Assembly (NCBI GenBank): GCA_023411775.1
Contig: JAEYOL010000027.1
Span: 1 to 14,663, forward strand
Source: Bacteroidota bacterium
GTDB taxonomy: Bacteria > Bacteroidota > Bacteroidia > Chitinophagales > Chitinophagaceae
DNA length: 14,663 nucleotides
Reading direction: 5' to 3'
The notes under the pieces were generated by a model. The model ran no database searches and was not told the DNA's origin. It was given only the letters and a program-made list of their open reading frames with translations. Below are positions 6,933-14,125 of the stretch, in pieces; position 1 is the first letter of the stretch, and the number at the start of each line of letters is the position of its first letter. The position numbers and the translations under genes are program-made.

Positions 6933-8780
6933 ATGAGCGATCCGATCAAGCACGAATGCGGTTTAGCATTCATCCGGTTAAGAAAATCCTTTTCATATTA
7001 TCATCAGAAATATGGTACCGTACTCTGGGGCCTCAGCAAACTTTACCTGCTGATGGAAAAGCAGCATAACCGCGGCCAGGACGGTGCGGGTATCGCTACG
7101 GTGAAACTGAACGTTGAATCCGGATATCCCTTTATGCAGCGCCTGCGCAGCAATGCCAAACAAGCCATCGCGGATATTTTTCAACAGGTAAGCAGCGAGA
7201 TCGAAGAGCTTGAAAGATATCATCCCGGTATCAGGAACCACCCGGGGCTGATGAAGGGACATGTAAACTTCTTAGGTGAATTACTCCTCGGACACCTGCG
7301 ATACGGTACACAGGGAAAAAACAAACTCGAATATTGCCATCCCTTTATCAACCGCGATACCATCCCTGCCCGCAACCTTGCCATGGCCGGCAATTTCAAC
7401 CTGGTAAATACAGATGAATTGTTTGCTCTTATTGGCAAAGAGCCATCCGAACAAATGCGTTTCAGTGACCTGGCAGCGATGATCGAAGTAGTGCATGATT
7501 TTTTATGCAAGGCTGACGAAGAAGCTCCGCAGGGTTACGATATCAAAAAAGTTTTAAAGCAGGCGTTTTCTCTTTTCGACGGAGGCTATCACGTTGCTGG
7601 TATTACGGGCAATGGCACGGGCTTCGTGTTACGCGATGCACATGGCATCAGGCCATCTTACTATTATGTAAATGATGAAGTGATCGTGGCTGCTTCAGAA
7701 CGTGCCGCTATCCGCACTTCTTTCAATGTAGGTGAAAACGAAGTAAAGGAATTGATGCCTGGCGAAGCATTGATAGTGGATGAAAAAGGTAAATACGAAG
7801 TCGTACAGCTTTTAGAACCGAAAGAAAGAAAGGCCTGCAGCTTCGAACGTATCTATTTTTCAAGAGGCAGTGATGAAAAGATCTACAAGGAAAGAAATGC
7901 ACTGGGATACAATTTAAGTGAACAGGTGCTAAACGCGATCGAGCATGATACGCGCAATACGATCTTCTCTTTTATACCCAATACCGCCGAAGTTGCTTTT
8001 TATGGGCTGGTAAAAGGCATGGAAGACTATCTCAACAAAATAAAGATCGAAAGGATACTTTCCTGGAACAAAGATTTTGACGAGGAAAAGCTGTCTGAAA
8101 TGATCAACCGCCGGATCCGCATCGAAAAGATCGCCATCAAGGACGTGAAGATGCGGACCTTCATCACGGAAGACGCGAGCCGCAACGAGATGGTGCAGCA
8201 CGTGTACGATATTACCTATGGCACCATCAGACCCGGAAAAGATACCCTGGTCGTGATCGACGATTCTATTGTGAGAGGCACTACGCTTAAGGAAAGCATC
8301 ATCCGCATGCTGTCCAGGCTAAAACCAAAACGCATCATCGTGGTTTCGTCTTCCCCACAGATCCGCTATCCAGATTGTTACGGTATTGATATGAGTCGCA
8401 TGGGTGATTTTATCGCTTTCAATGCAGCCGTTGAATTGTTGAAGGAAAGAGGAATGGAAAAATGCCTGGAAGAGCTGATGCAAAAATGTAAGGAACTGCA
8501 ACGCAATAATCAGCTCCACACCGAAAATATCGTAAAGCAGGTTTATAAGCCTTTTACCGCGGAAGAGATCTCCGCGAAGATCGCCCAACTCATTACGCCA
8601 CCTGAACTGAACATCCCGGTTGATGTGATCTTTCAAAGCATAGAAGACCTGCACAAAGCCTGTCCCAATAACCTGGGTGATTGGTATTTTACCGGCAACT
8701 ACCCTACTCCCGGAGGGAATAAAGTGGTGAACAAAGCCTTTATCAACTATATGGAAGGAAAGAATGTGAGGGGATATTGA
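6933..8780 (+). CDS. purF: PurF-like amidophosphoribosyltransferase, long form
   Basis: A 615-residue protein with the two-domain layout of PurF, the first committed step of purine synthesis (PRPP + Gln to phosphoribosylamine). It begins MSDPIKHE-C; Cys9 would become the N-terminal nucleophile after removal of an 8-residue propeptide. The glutaminase domain has RYGT (123-126) and AGNFNLVN (152-159), where usual PurFs read approximately HNGNL. The transferase domain has the PRPP loop VVIDDSIVRGTT (440-451) and RYPDCYGIDM. The C-terminal WYFTGNYPT (584-592) resembles the Fe-S end of Bacillus-type PurF but lacks the cysteines. It is roughly 100 residues longer than standard PurF, so it may be a lineage-specific paralogue with a related rather than identical role. 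Confidence 0.82.
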   Translation: MSDPIKHECGLAFIRLRKSFSYYHQKYGTVLWGLSKLYLLMEKQHNRGQDGAGIATVKLNVESGYPFMQRLRSNAKQAIADIFQQVSSEIEELERYHPGIRNHPGLMKGHVNFLGELLLGHLRYGTQGKNKLEYCHPFINRDTIPARNLAMAGNFNLVNTDELFALIGKEPSEQMRFSDLAAMIEVVHDFLCKADEEAPQGYDIKKVLKQAFSLFDGGYHVAGITGNGTGFVLRDAHGIRPSYYYVNDEVIVAASERAAIRTSFNVGENEVKELMPGEALIVDEKGKYEVVQLLEPKERKACSFERIYFSRGSDEKIYKERNALGYNLSEQVLNAIEHDTRNTIFSFIPNTAEVAFYGLVKGMEDYLNKIKIERILSWNKDFDEEKLSEMINRRIRIEKIAIKDVKMRTFITEDASRNEMVQHVYDITYGTIRPGKDTLVVIDDSIVRGTTLKESIIRMLSRLKPKRIIVVSSSPQIRYPDCYGIDMSRMGDFIAFNAAVELLKERGMEKCLEELMQKCKELQRNNQLHTENIVKQVYKPFTAEEISAKIAQLITPPELNIPVDVIFQSIEDLHKACPNNLGDWYFTGNYPTPGGNKVVNKAFINYMEGKNVRGY

Positions 8781-8783
8781 GAT

Positions 8784-8811
8784 AGTTCGTAGTTAGAAGT
8801 TCGTAGTCGAA
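8784..8811. repeat. Heptamer array AGTTCGT-type x4
   Basis: AGTTCGT, AGTTAGA, AGTTCGT and AGTCGAA occupy 8784-8811, beginning 3 nt after the PurF-like stop and nearly filling the 41-bp gap to the next gene. The period is 7 and the AGT-start units match those at 5095-5122. Confidence 0.55.
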
Positions 8812-8821
8812 ATAACAGTTT

Positions 8822-9319
8822 ATGAAACAACTTTTATTGATTAGACATGCAAAAAGCAGTTGGGCTGATTTTTCGATAAAAGATTTTGACCGGCCATTGA
8901 ATGACCGTGGTAAGAAAGATGCGCCCATGATGGCAGAACGCCTGCGGAAGAAGAATATCGACATCGACGCGTTCATCGCAAGTCCGGCCAAACGTGCCCG
9001 TAAAACTGCCGAAGCATTTGTAAAGGAGTTGAAGGATAAAAAAAAAGATATTGAGTTTTACGAAGAATTATACCTTGCTGGCCCCTCGGTTTTTTTTGAC
9101 GTTATCAGTAAAACCAACGATAAACACGATACCATCGCGGTATTCTCCCATAACGAAGGCATCACTTCCTTTGCCAACATGCTCACCACCACACGCATCG
9201 ACAATATTCCAACCTGCGGCGTCTTTGCGGTAAAAGCAAAAATCAAACACTGGTCTGAATTTGAATCGGCGGAAAAGGAATTTTGGTTTTTCGATTACCC
9301 AAAAGCCGGAGAAGATTAA
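8822..9319 (+). CDS. SixA-like histidine phosphatase
   Basis: A 165-residue single-domain member of the histidine phosphatase superfamily. LIRHAKS (6-12) gives the phospho-accepting His9 and Arg8. SPAKRARKT (54-62) supplies the usual second Arg region, and SHNEG (109-113) gives the second catalytic His110. The size and the RHAKS form fit the SixA group; E. coli SixA removes phosphate from phosphohistidine proteins. The substrate here is unknown. It sits 41 bp after the PurF-like gene in the same direction, so co-transcription is likely. Its stop is one base from the stop of the convergent M23 gene. Runs of nine A (9038-9046) and eight T (9090-9097) lie inside the gene. Confidence 0.85.
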   Translation: MKQLLLIRHAKSSWADFSIKDFDRPLNDRGKKDAPMMAERLRKKNIDIDAFIASPAKRARKTAEAFVKELKDKKKDIEFYEELYLAGPSVFFDVISKTNDKHDTIAVFSHNEGITSFANMLTTTRIDNIPTCGVFAVKAKIKHWSEFESAEKEFWFFDYPKAGED

Positions 9320-9320
9320 A

Positions 9321-10418
9321 TTAGGTTTCGGCAGGCTTTACTGCATTGACCGGTATTTGTACAATACTGCCATCGGCAATCTCTACGATATAACCATCTT
9401 TGGTTATTGCGAGCGGAGTCAATACTGTTCCTCGCTTTAATCTTTCATCCTTTACCGACCGTGGGTTTGAGATCACAAGCTGTTCTTTAAGATTCTGTGA
9501 TTTCAATGCCGGCGCTATCCTTACCGCCGGGTTTACAAATGGCAGCGGATCGATCGGACCACTTGAAGTATAGACGCCGAAATGAAGATGCGGTGGTGTA
9601 AATTTGGCATTACCTGTATTACCCACGGTACCCAGGGTATCACCTTTTTTTACGGACTGACCATCGGTTACCTTCTGTTCATCAAGGTGGGCGTAATACA
9701 AATGAATATCATGCTCGCTGGCACGCATCCAGACTGTTTTACCGCCAATACCGCCCTCCGCAACCCGTGTCACATAACCATTCGCTGCGGCAATAACCGG
9801 TGTCTTCTTTGGAGCGAAAATATCAATGCCCTCATGGTTGCGTTTACCACCATCGCGTGCATCGCCCCAATAACTGCCGGTTTTAGCTTTGGAGCCCGCA
9901 ACGGGAAAGACGAGTGATGGTGATATGCTTGCTGACAAATGATACTCGCCGCTTTGGTAAAGTGCCGGTTGCAAACGTAACAGGTAGTCCGTTGTTTCCT
10001 CCACATTGAATCCAAAACCTGTCACCCCGGTATCAACAGCGAGTAAATGCGACTTTTCATTTTCATTTATCCTGTACAGATCAGCAAAAATGGTCATGCT
10101 GTCGCCTTCACTTTTTGTAAGTATGAAATCGATCCGCTCGCCTTGCTTTGCAGTAAACCGTAACGCCAATGCACGCGGCTTACCAGCTTTAAAAATACCG
10201 GCGAGTTTGTAAGGCAAATCGATGACCTGGTTAGTATCCAGGGCCTTCTCGGATGCGGCGAGCCAGGCCTGTCCGGCCGGGTCCTTCCTGATAGAACGGC
10301 CGTAGGCCTCATGAGGTGTGCGTTTCTCGAAAATATGGCTGATAGAACCATTGCAGGAAGCAATGCTAACCAGGATAGTGATGATGAGTATGAATTTAAA
10401 GAAATACATCACCTGCAT
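9321..10418 (-). CDS. M23 family lipoprotein metallopeptidase
   Basis: A 365-residue lipoprotein with a LytM/M23 zinc endopeptidase domain, likely cutting peptidoglycan cross-links from a membrane anchor. The N-terminal hydrophobic segment ends in lipobox IASC with Cys22; Met4 is an equally possible start. Residues 80-165 look like a beta-rich pre-peptidase (PPC-like) domain. The peptidase domain (about 178-292) has ligands His195 and Asp199 (HEGID), YAHLD with His244, and HLHFG with His277 and His279, so it should be active. A C-terminal SH3-like tail (about 328-361) follows. It is the last gene of the - strand run, 76 bp after the fructosamine-kinase gene. TTACTTTG just upstream (10431 to 10424 on the - strand) differs from the -7 consensus by one base, so it may be transcribed separately. 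Confidence 0.9.
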   Translation of the reverse strand: MQVMYFFKFILIITILVSIASCNGSISHIFEKRTPHEAYGRSIRKDPAGQAWLAASEKALDTNQVIDLPYKLAGIFKAGKPRALALRFTAKQGERIDFILTKSEGDSMTIFADLYRINENEKSHLLAVDTGVTGFGFNVEETTDYLLRLQPALYQSGEYHLSASISPSLVFPVAGSKAKTGSYWGDARDGGKRNHEGIDIFAPKKTPVIAAANGYVTRVAEGGIGGKTVWMRASEHDIHLYYAHLDEQKVTDGQSVKKGDTLGTVGNTGNAKFTPPHLHFGVYTSSGPIDPLPFVNPAVRIAPALKSQNLKEQLVISNPRSVKDERLKRGTVLTPLAITKDGYIVEIADGSIVQIPVNAVKPAET

Positions 10419-10494
10419 TCCAACAAAGTAAAAGCCGGAATTCGTGAAGAAAATTGTAAGTGTAGAGCAAGCAAAATTTTCCCCAATAAATCAA

Positions 10495-11349
10495 TCAAAA
10501 TCGTTTAATAATATTTCGAACCTGTGCGACATAATGACCCCCGAATAATACCGCATGCACCAGCAGGGGATAGAGTTGGGCAAAGTCCAGCCTGCGTTCC
10601 CAGCTATTTTCCAGGGGATAAGCTTCATCATAAACCTTGTAAAACCGTTCCTGGAAACCGCCAAATAAGCGCGTCATTCCCAAATCCATTTCACGATGAC
10701 CGTAATAGACAGCGGGATCATAGATCGCTGCCTGGCCATCCTGGGCAGTCATAAAATTGCCACTCCAAAGATCACCATGCAGGAGAGCGGGAGTTTCATT
10801 TGGAAAAATCTCCCCAAACTGTGCGCAGCATGCTTCCGCATGGTTCACATCATTTGTAGAAAATATTTTCCTGTCAAACAGGTCACGGACCAGGGGTATG
10901 ATCCTGCAATGCGTATAAAAAGACGCCCAGTTTTCATGCTTTGTATTTGCCTGGACTAGGCTTCCGATATAATTATCTTCCATCCATCCAAAGGAATCGC
11001 TGGTATGCTGATGAAGAATTGCCAGAGATCGTCCGAAATTTTCCCAGAAATTGCTGGCAGGCCTTCCGGGTGAAATCCATTCCAGCAACAGGTACTGCTG
11101 GTTGTTTGTTTCACCATGCTTTATGGTGGCAGGTATGTGTAAACTTGTATTGCCAGCTGCATTTCTCAATACATCCAGGCCTCTTGCTTCTTTTTCAAAC
11201 ATAGCAGGATAGCGTCCTGCATCATTTATCTTTAGGAAATAATTCTTTTGGCCAGCTAAACAATACGCTGAATTTATATCTCCGCCATGCACAGGGGAAT
11301 AATGATCGATATCGAGGTCGAGTTCTTGAATTATGGTTTGTATGGCCAT
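10495..11349 (-). CDS. Fructosamine kinase family protein
   Basis: A 284-residue protein of the fructosamine-3-kinase/YniA family, related to aminoglycoside phosphotransferases. Members phosphorylate sugar-amine (ketosamine) adducts on proteins or small molecules, which makes the adduct fall off. Visible landmarks are the P-loop-like GGDINSAY (22-29), FLK with Lys40, HGDLWSGN (191-198, catalytic loop) and DPAVYYGHRE (211-220, metal-binding Asp211 plus the family motif). The P-loop Cys reported as a redox switch in some eukaryotic members is replaced by Asp24, though Cys30 is close by. It starts 33 bp after the ATL gene and is probably co-transcribed with it. The substrate (fructosamine, ribulosamine or other) cannot be told from sequence. 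Confidence 0.9.
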   Translation of the reverse strand: MAIQTIIQELDLDIDHYSPVHGGDINSAYCLAGQKNYFLKINDAGRYPAMFEKEARGLDVLRNAAGNTSLHIPATIKHGETNNQQYLLLEWISPGRPASNFWENFGRSLAILHQHTSDSFGWMEDNYIGSLVQANTKHENWASFYTHCRIIPLVRDLFDRKIFSTNDVNHAEACCAQFGEIFPNETPALLHGDLWSGNFMTAQDGQAAIYDPAVYYGHREMDLGMTRLFGGFQERFYKVYDEAYPLENSWERRLDFAQLYPLLVHAVLFGGHYVAQVRNIIKRF

Positions 11350-11382
11350 TCCAATTTGTAATCGCAGTCTGTTATTGCGTCA

Positions 11383-11772
11383 TCAAAATCCCAACTCCTG
11401 CACCGGGTCCCAGAATTTTTTTTCAAAATCAACTACTTTATCATCTTTAACTTTTACCCCTTCCTTTTTCAACCTTTGTTCCATGGCATCAGGCGTTGGA
11501 AAATGATGTTTGCCACTGAGGATACCCAGCCTGTTGACGACACGGTGCGCGGGTACAGTTGGCTTTACTTTTCCTGCGCCATTCATAGCCCAGCCCACCA
11601 TGCGTGCCGAAAGTTTCGTGCCAAGGCAGGCTGCGATAGCGCCATAGGAAGTCACGCGCCCCTTTGGAATTTGTCGCGCTACTTCATATACCAGCTCGAA
11701 AAAATTATCTTCCTTCTTCCCTGAAGGTTTTATGGTTGTTAATTTTCCCGCTGCTTTTTTCTTTGTCGGCAT
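11383..11772 (-). CDS. Alkyltransferase-like protein (ATL), MGMT family without the active Cys
   Basis: A 129-residue protein with the DNA-binding domain of O6-alkylguanine-DNA alkyltransferases. After a Lys-rich N-terminus (1-22) come GRVTSYG (38-44, with the Tyr used in base flipping), SARMVGWAM (55-63, containing the Arg-finger region) and PAHRVVN (74-80). True alkyltransferases have PCHR; here the acceptor Cys is Ala75, so self-methylation repair is not expected. ATLs studied elsewhere bind O6-alkylguanine and hand it to nucleotide excision repair; some carry Ala at this site. It lies 27 bp after DUF5522 and 33 bp before the fructosamine-kinase gene, suggesting an operon. The damage-sensing role is inferred from the family. 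Confidence 0.88.
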   Translation of the reverse strand: MPTKKKAAGKLTTIKPSGKKEDNFFELVYEVARQIPKGRVTSYGAIAACLGTKLSARMVGWAMNGAGKVKPTVPAHRVVNRLGILSGKHHFPTPDAMEQRLKKEGVKVKDDKVVDFEKKFWDPVQELGF

Positions 11773-11799
11773 AAATAAATAAATCTCTTTTAATGTTTA

Positions 11800-12003
11800 T
11801 TAAGTGTTGCCATCTTCACCTTGTTCCGTTCTGCTTTTTCTCAACGCTGATCTTTTTGGTTCCGGTACCCGTTCATAATCGTAGGGACAGTGTATACATC
11901 CATTTCCACAGCAATAGCCACGTTCCAGCAGGTATTGTCTTGTGAGTACGACCAATCCCTGATCATTGACATAATAATGAATGCCTTCAATCCACGGGTT
12001 CAT
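11800..12003 (-). CDS. DUF5522 small Cys-cluster protein
   Basis: A 67-residue protein of unknown function. Its core is CCGNGCIHCPY (31-41) with Cys31, Cys32, Cys36, His38 and Cys39, the signature of DUF5522; such a cluster suggests Zn or Fe-S binding, but no function is established that I know of. The N-terminal half (HYYVNDQGLVVLTRQYLLERG) looks like a short strand-helix unit, and the charged C-terminal tail (44-67) is probably disordered. Its start overlaps the end of trmB by 17 bp in another frame, which points to translational coupling with the tRNA methyltransferase. No signal peptide is seen, so it should be cytoplasmic. Confidence 0.85.
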   Translation of the reverse strand: MNPWIEGIHYYVNDQGLVVLTRQYLLERGYCCGNGCIHCPYDYERVPEPKRSALRKSRTEQGEDGNT

Positions 12004-12694
12004 TCTTCAGCATTTGTTTGAGTGTCTCATCCTGGTCGGGACCTGGCAAAACTTCAGGCAATGAAAAACAAATATAATGAACACGGTTACTGCCGGCTAT
12101 ATCCAGGGATTCATAATGCGTTTTGATCTGAAGTTCGGCGGCAATATCAGTTTCACGATATAGATCGTTCCGGTCTTCATGCACAGTGCATTGATATAAC
12201 TGGATCACCTGTTTTGTAAACTCATACAGATCGGGGCTATCTGTTTTAAGATTGATTTTGCCCCCGTCTGCAAGAAACTGCTGGTACAAACGCAGGAAGC
12301 GTGGATGTGTCAGTCTTTTTTTTGCTTTTGAAACCCGCAACTGCGGATCAGGAAAGGTGATCCAGAGGGATTCAATTTCATCTTTCCCAAAATACTGGTT
12401 GATATGATCGATCTGCGTGCGCAAAAAAGCAACATTTGACAGGTTTTTCTGCATCGCCTTTTTTGCTCCTACCCAAATGCGGTTTCCTTTCAGATCAACA
12501 CCAATAAAGTTTCTATCGGGATAAAGTTCCCCAAGACCCAAGGCATATTCACCCTTACCGCAGGCCAGTTCCAGCGTAATTGAATTTTCATTTTTGAAAA
12601 AGGATTTCCACTTTCCCGCCATGCCTTCGGGGTATTGCAAAACATTGGGGAATGTTTTCAGCTCCTCAAACCGTATTAATTTTTTTTGTCCCAT
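11987..12694 (-). CDS. trmB: tRNA (guanine(46)-N7)-methyltransferase TrmB
   Basis: A 235-residue SAM-dependent methyltransferase that makes m7G46 in the variable loop of many tRNAs. The SAM site is LELACGKGEY (41-50) with the acidic end of the next strand at GVDLKG (65-70). TFPDPQ (113-118) is the family's FPDP catalytic region, with Gln where enterobacterial TrmB has Trp. LKTDSPDLYEF (149-159) is the conserved substrate-binding region. Length is normal. The second to fourth codons contain a run of eight A, a possible slippage site. It is the first gene of a - strand run and has a strong promoter directly upstream. Its 3' end overlaps DUF5522. Confidence 0.95.
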   Translation of the reverse strand: MGQKKLIRFEELKTFPNVLQYPEGMAGKWKSFFKNENSITLELACGKGEYALGLGELYPDRNFIGVDLKGNRIWVGAKKAMQKNLSNVAFLRTQIDHINQYFGKDEIESLWITFPDPQLRVSKAKKRLTHPRFLRLYQQFLADGGKINLKTDSPDLYEFTKQVIQLYQCTVHEDRNDLYRETDIAAELQIKTHYESLDIAGSNRVHYICFSLPEVLPGPDQDETLKQMLKNEPVD

Positions 12695-12701
12695 TAGCGG
12701 G

Positions 12702-12733
12702 CAAAGTTAAGCCAGCGGGTTCCATACAACAAA
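12702..12733 (-). promoter_or_regulatory. Promoter of the trmB operon
   Basis: On the - strand TTTG (12733 to 12730), a 20-nt spacer and TAACTTTG (12709 to 12702) give a full match to the Bacteroidota consensus. The -7 box ends 7 nt before the trmB ATG, so the expected transcript starts only a few bases upstream of the start codon, or at it. The trmB mRNA is probably leaderless or nearly so. Confidence 0.65.
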
Positions 12734-12739
12734 GTTTAC

Positions 12740-12972
12740 AGCTTATGGCACTCTAATTGAACGATTATAAATACAGGAGCGAATCGGTAAACGGAAGGAT
12801 CATGAAATTCAAGGCATTAAAAGCGGAGCAGTGTGTTGACTATGTAGTGATAGCCGGTCATTTACGGTAATAATTTCTACATGGCCAGGGTTGAATTTAC
12901 AGGCCGTACCCTTCCTATCAATTACCGTTTATAAGCTGATACCCTAAAGCGTTGAGGTAGAGTTGAGGTGTT
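12740..12972 (+). other. Spacer with competing inverted repeats; no gene supported
   Basis: This is most of the 409-bp gap between the divergent-facing trmB promoter and the 3' end of the DUF3078 gene. ACGGTAAT (12864-12871) can pair with ATTACCGT (12921-12928). TAAACGG (12788-12794) can pair with CCGTTTA (12925-12931), which overlaps the same right arm. ATGTAG (12842-12847) / CTACAT (12877-12882) is a third possible stem. The only start-to-stop frame noted is 22 codons (12802-12870), too short to call. If transcribed on the + strand it would end at the hairpin 12974-13013, so a small RNA is conceivable, but no clear promoter is seen. Confidence 0.3.
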
Positions 12973-12973
12973 A

Positions 12974-13013
12974 AAAAGATGAGGGCCTGCCAACGGGTAG
13001 GCCTTCACCTTTT
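12974..13013 (-). terminator. Rho-independent-type terminator, possibly bidirectional
   Basis: GGCCTGCC (12984-12991) pairs with GGTAGGCC (12996-13003), 8 bp with one G-U, around AACG. The stem extends outward through 12974-12983 with 13004-13013, with one A-C mismatch. A-rich sequence on the left (12973-12977) becomes the T tract on the - strand, so it fits a terminator about 90 nt after the DUF3078 stop. On the + strand it is followed by CATTTTG, so it could act both ways. The bases from 13014 to 13103 hold a degenerate CTTCGTG-like stretch (13034-13060) and no gene. Confidence 0.75.
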
Positions 13014-13103
13014 CATTTTGCATCGGCCCTTAGTGTTTCTTCCGTGCTCTTCGTGACCAACTCTCCGCACCAGGTACACTCGGAATACTGCAGGAATATT
13101 TCT

Positions 13104-14033
13104 CTAAAAATTAGCCGACAATCCAATCCCCACTAATGATTTCAATTGCAGGGCTGCGCTGTTATTATCTTTTCCAAACAAACGCACATCGTCATCGTAG
13201 ATCATATCCACACTCCAGGTAACGGATAGCAAACGCGTGAGTTTTATGTTCAGTACATTGGTAAAATACAGGTCGATGTTTTGTGGCTTTCTTCTATAGT
13301 TTGAAAACAGGTCAAGTCTACTTTTAAAGCTCAGGTTCTTATTAAATTCTTTCAGGTAGTTGATCGTTGCGAATGCACCAAACTCACCATTGGAATGTTT
13401 GCCGGGCTCTACACCATATAAACCCTGTGCGGAGAGGCTATCATCTTTTACAATAGTCCACCTGGCTGTGATCGGTGATACAAAAATAGATAGGTCAGCA
13501 TTAGGTTTATAATCCAAACCCGGGCTCACCAGGATATAAGCCGGTGAAAGAAATGCTGAGGACAATGTCTTTACATCGTCGCTATAAGTATACCCTTTAA
13601 AAAGCTGTGACCGGAAGTTGACCAGGCCGGCCAGATTCAGTTTCGGGTTTAATGCATAACCATATTTGGAAAGAATGTCGATGCGGTCGTCGTTCTTGCG
13701 GCTGCCCAGGCTGGTAGTATTTACATAGCCGAGGTTAAAATCGAGGGTATTGTCCCAACTGTGTTTATCTTTTTTATAGAATGCAAACAAGTTTAGGATC
13801 GAGTTGACTGACAAAGAAAAATCATCTCCACCCGCAGCCCAGTTACTAAGTGACCCTTGTGAAACATTAATACCATACATCCCTCCCTTTCTCCAGGTAT
13901 AGGGGATGGTGTCATTGGGGTCTTTCTTAATTACACGACCTGAGGCATCTCTTAATTCCCTGACCGTTTCGTCCTGCGCAAAGACATTGTAAAAACTGGC
14001 AACAAGGAAGGTCAATAACAATAACTTCTTCAT
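13104..14033 (-). CDS. DUF3078 family outer-membrane-type protein
   Basis: A 309-residue exported protein. MKKLLLLTFLVASFYNVFA followed by QD is a clear signal peptide cut near residue 19. After a short linker, the segment around SNWAAGGDDFSLSVN (63-77) is the DUF3078 hallmark. The rest is made of alternating aromatic/polar strands (DNTLDFNLGYVNT, NLSFKSRLDLFSNY, LSVTWSVDMIYDDDVRL) ending in Phe, as in an outer-membrane beta-barrel. The function is unknown in the family. It stands alone, with an upstream -7 box and a downstream terminator, so it is probably monocistronic. Confidence 0.88.
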   Translation of the reverse strand: MKKLLLLTFLVASFYNVFAQDETVRELRDASGRVIKKDPNDTIPYTWRKGGMYGINVSQGSLSNWAAGGDDFSLSVNSILNLFAFYKKDKHSWDNTLDFNLGYVNTTSLGSRKNDDRIDILSKYGYALNPKLNLAGLVNFRSQLFKGYTYSDDVKTLSSAFLSPAYILVSPGLDYKPNADLSIFVSPITARWTIVKDDSLSAQGLYGVEPGKHSNGEFGAFATINYLKEFNKNLSFKSRLDLFSNYRRKPQNIDLYFTNVLNIKLTRLLSVTWSVDMIYDDDVRLFGKDNNSAALQLKSLVGIGLSANF

Positions 14034-14049
14034 TTGGTTAGATTTTTTG

Positions 14050-14057
14050 CAAAACTA
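14050..14057 (-). promoter_or_regulatory. Putative -7 element of the DUF3078 gene
   Basis: On the - strand TAGTTTTG (14057 to 14050) matches TAnnTTTG exactly, 16 nt before the ATG at 14033. No TTG is found about 20 nt further upstream, so the -33 part is unsupported. Confidence 0.42.
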
Positions 14058-14125
14058 ATAAGGTTTGGATAAAGCAGGGTGGACTAAATTAAAGGGAATA
14101 GATCTCTTCATGACAGGAGTATTTC

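Noticed and set aside
12802..12870. 22-codon + strand frame MKFKALKAEQ...HLR
   Set aside because: It has a purine-rich stretch before the ATG, but it is too short for support without conservation data and it lies within the inverted repeats.
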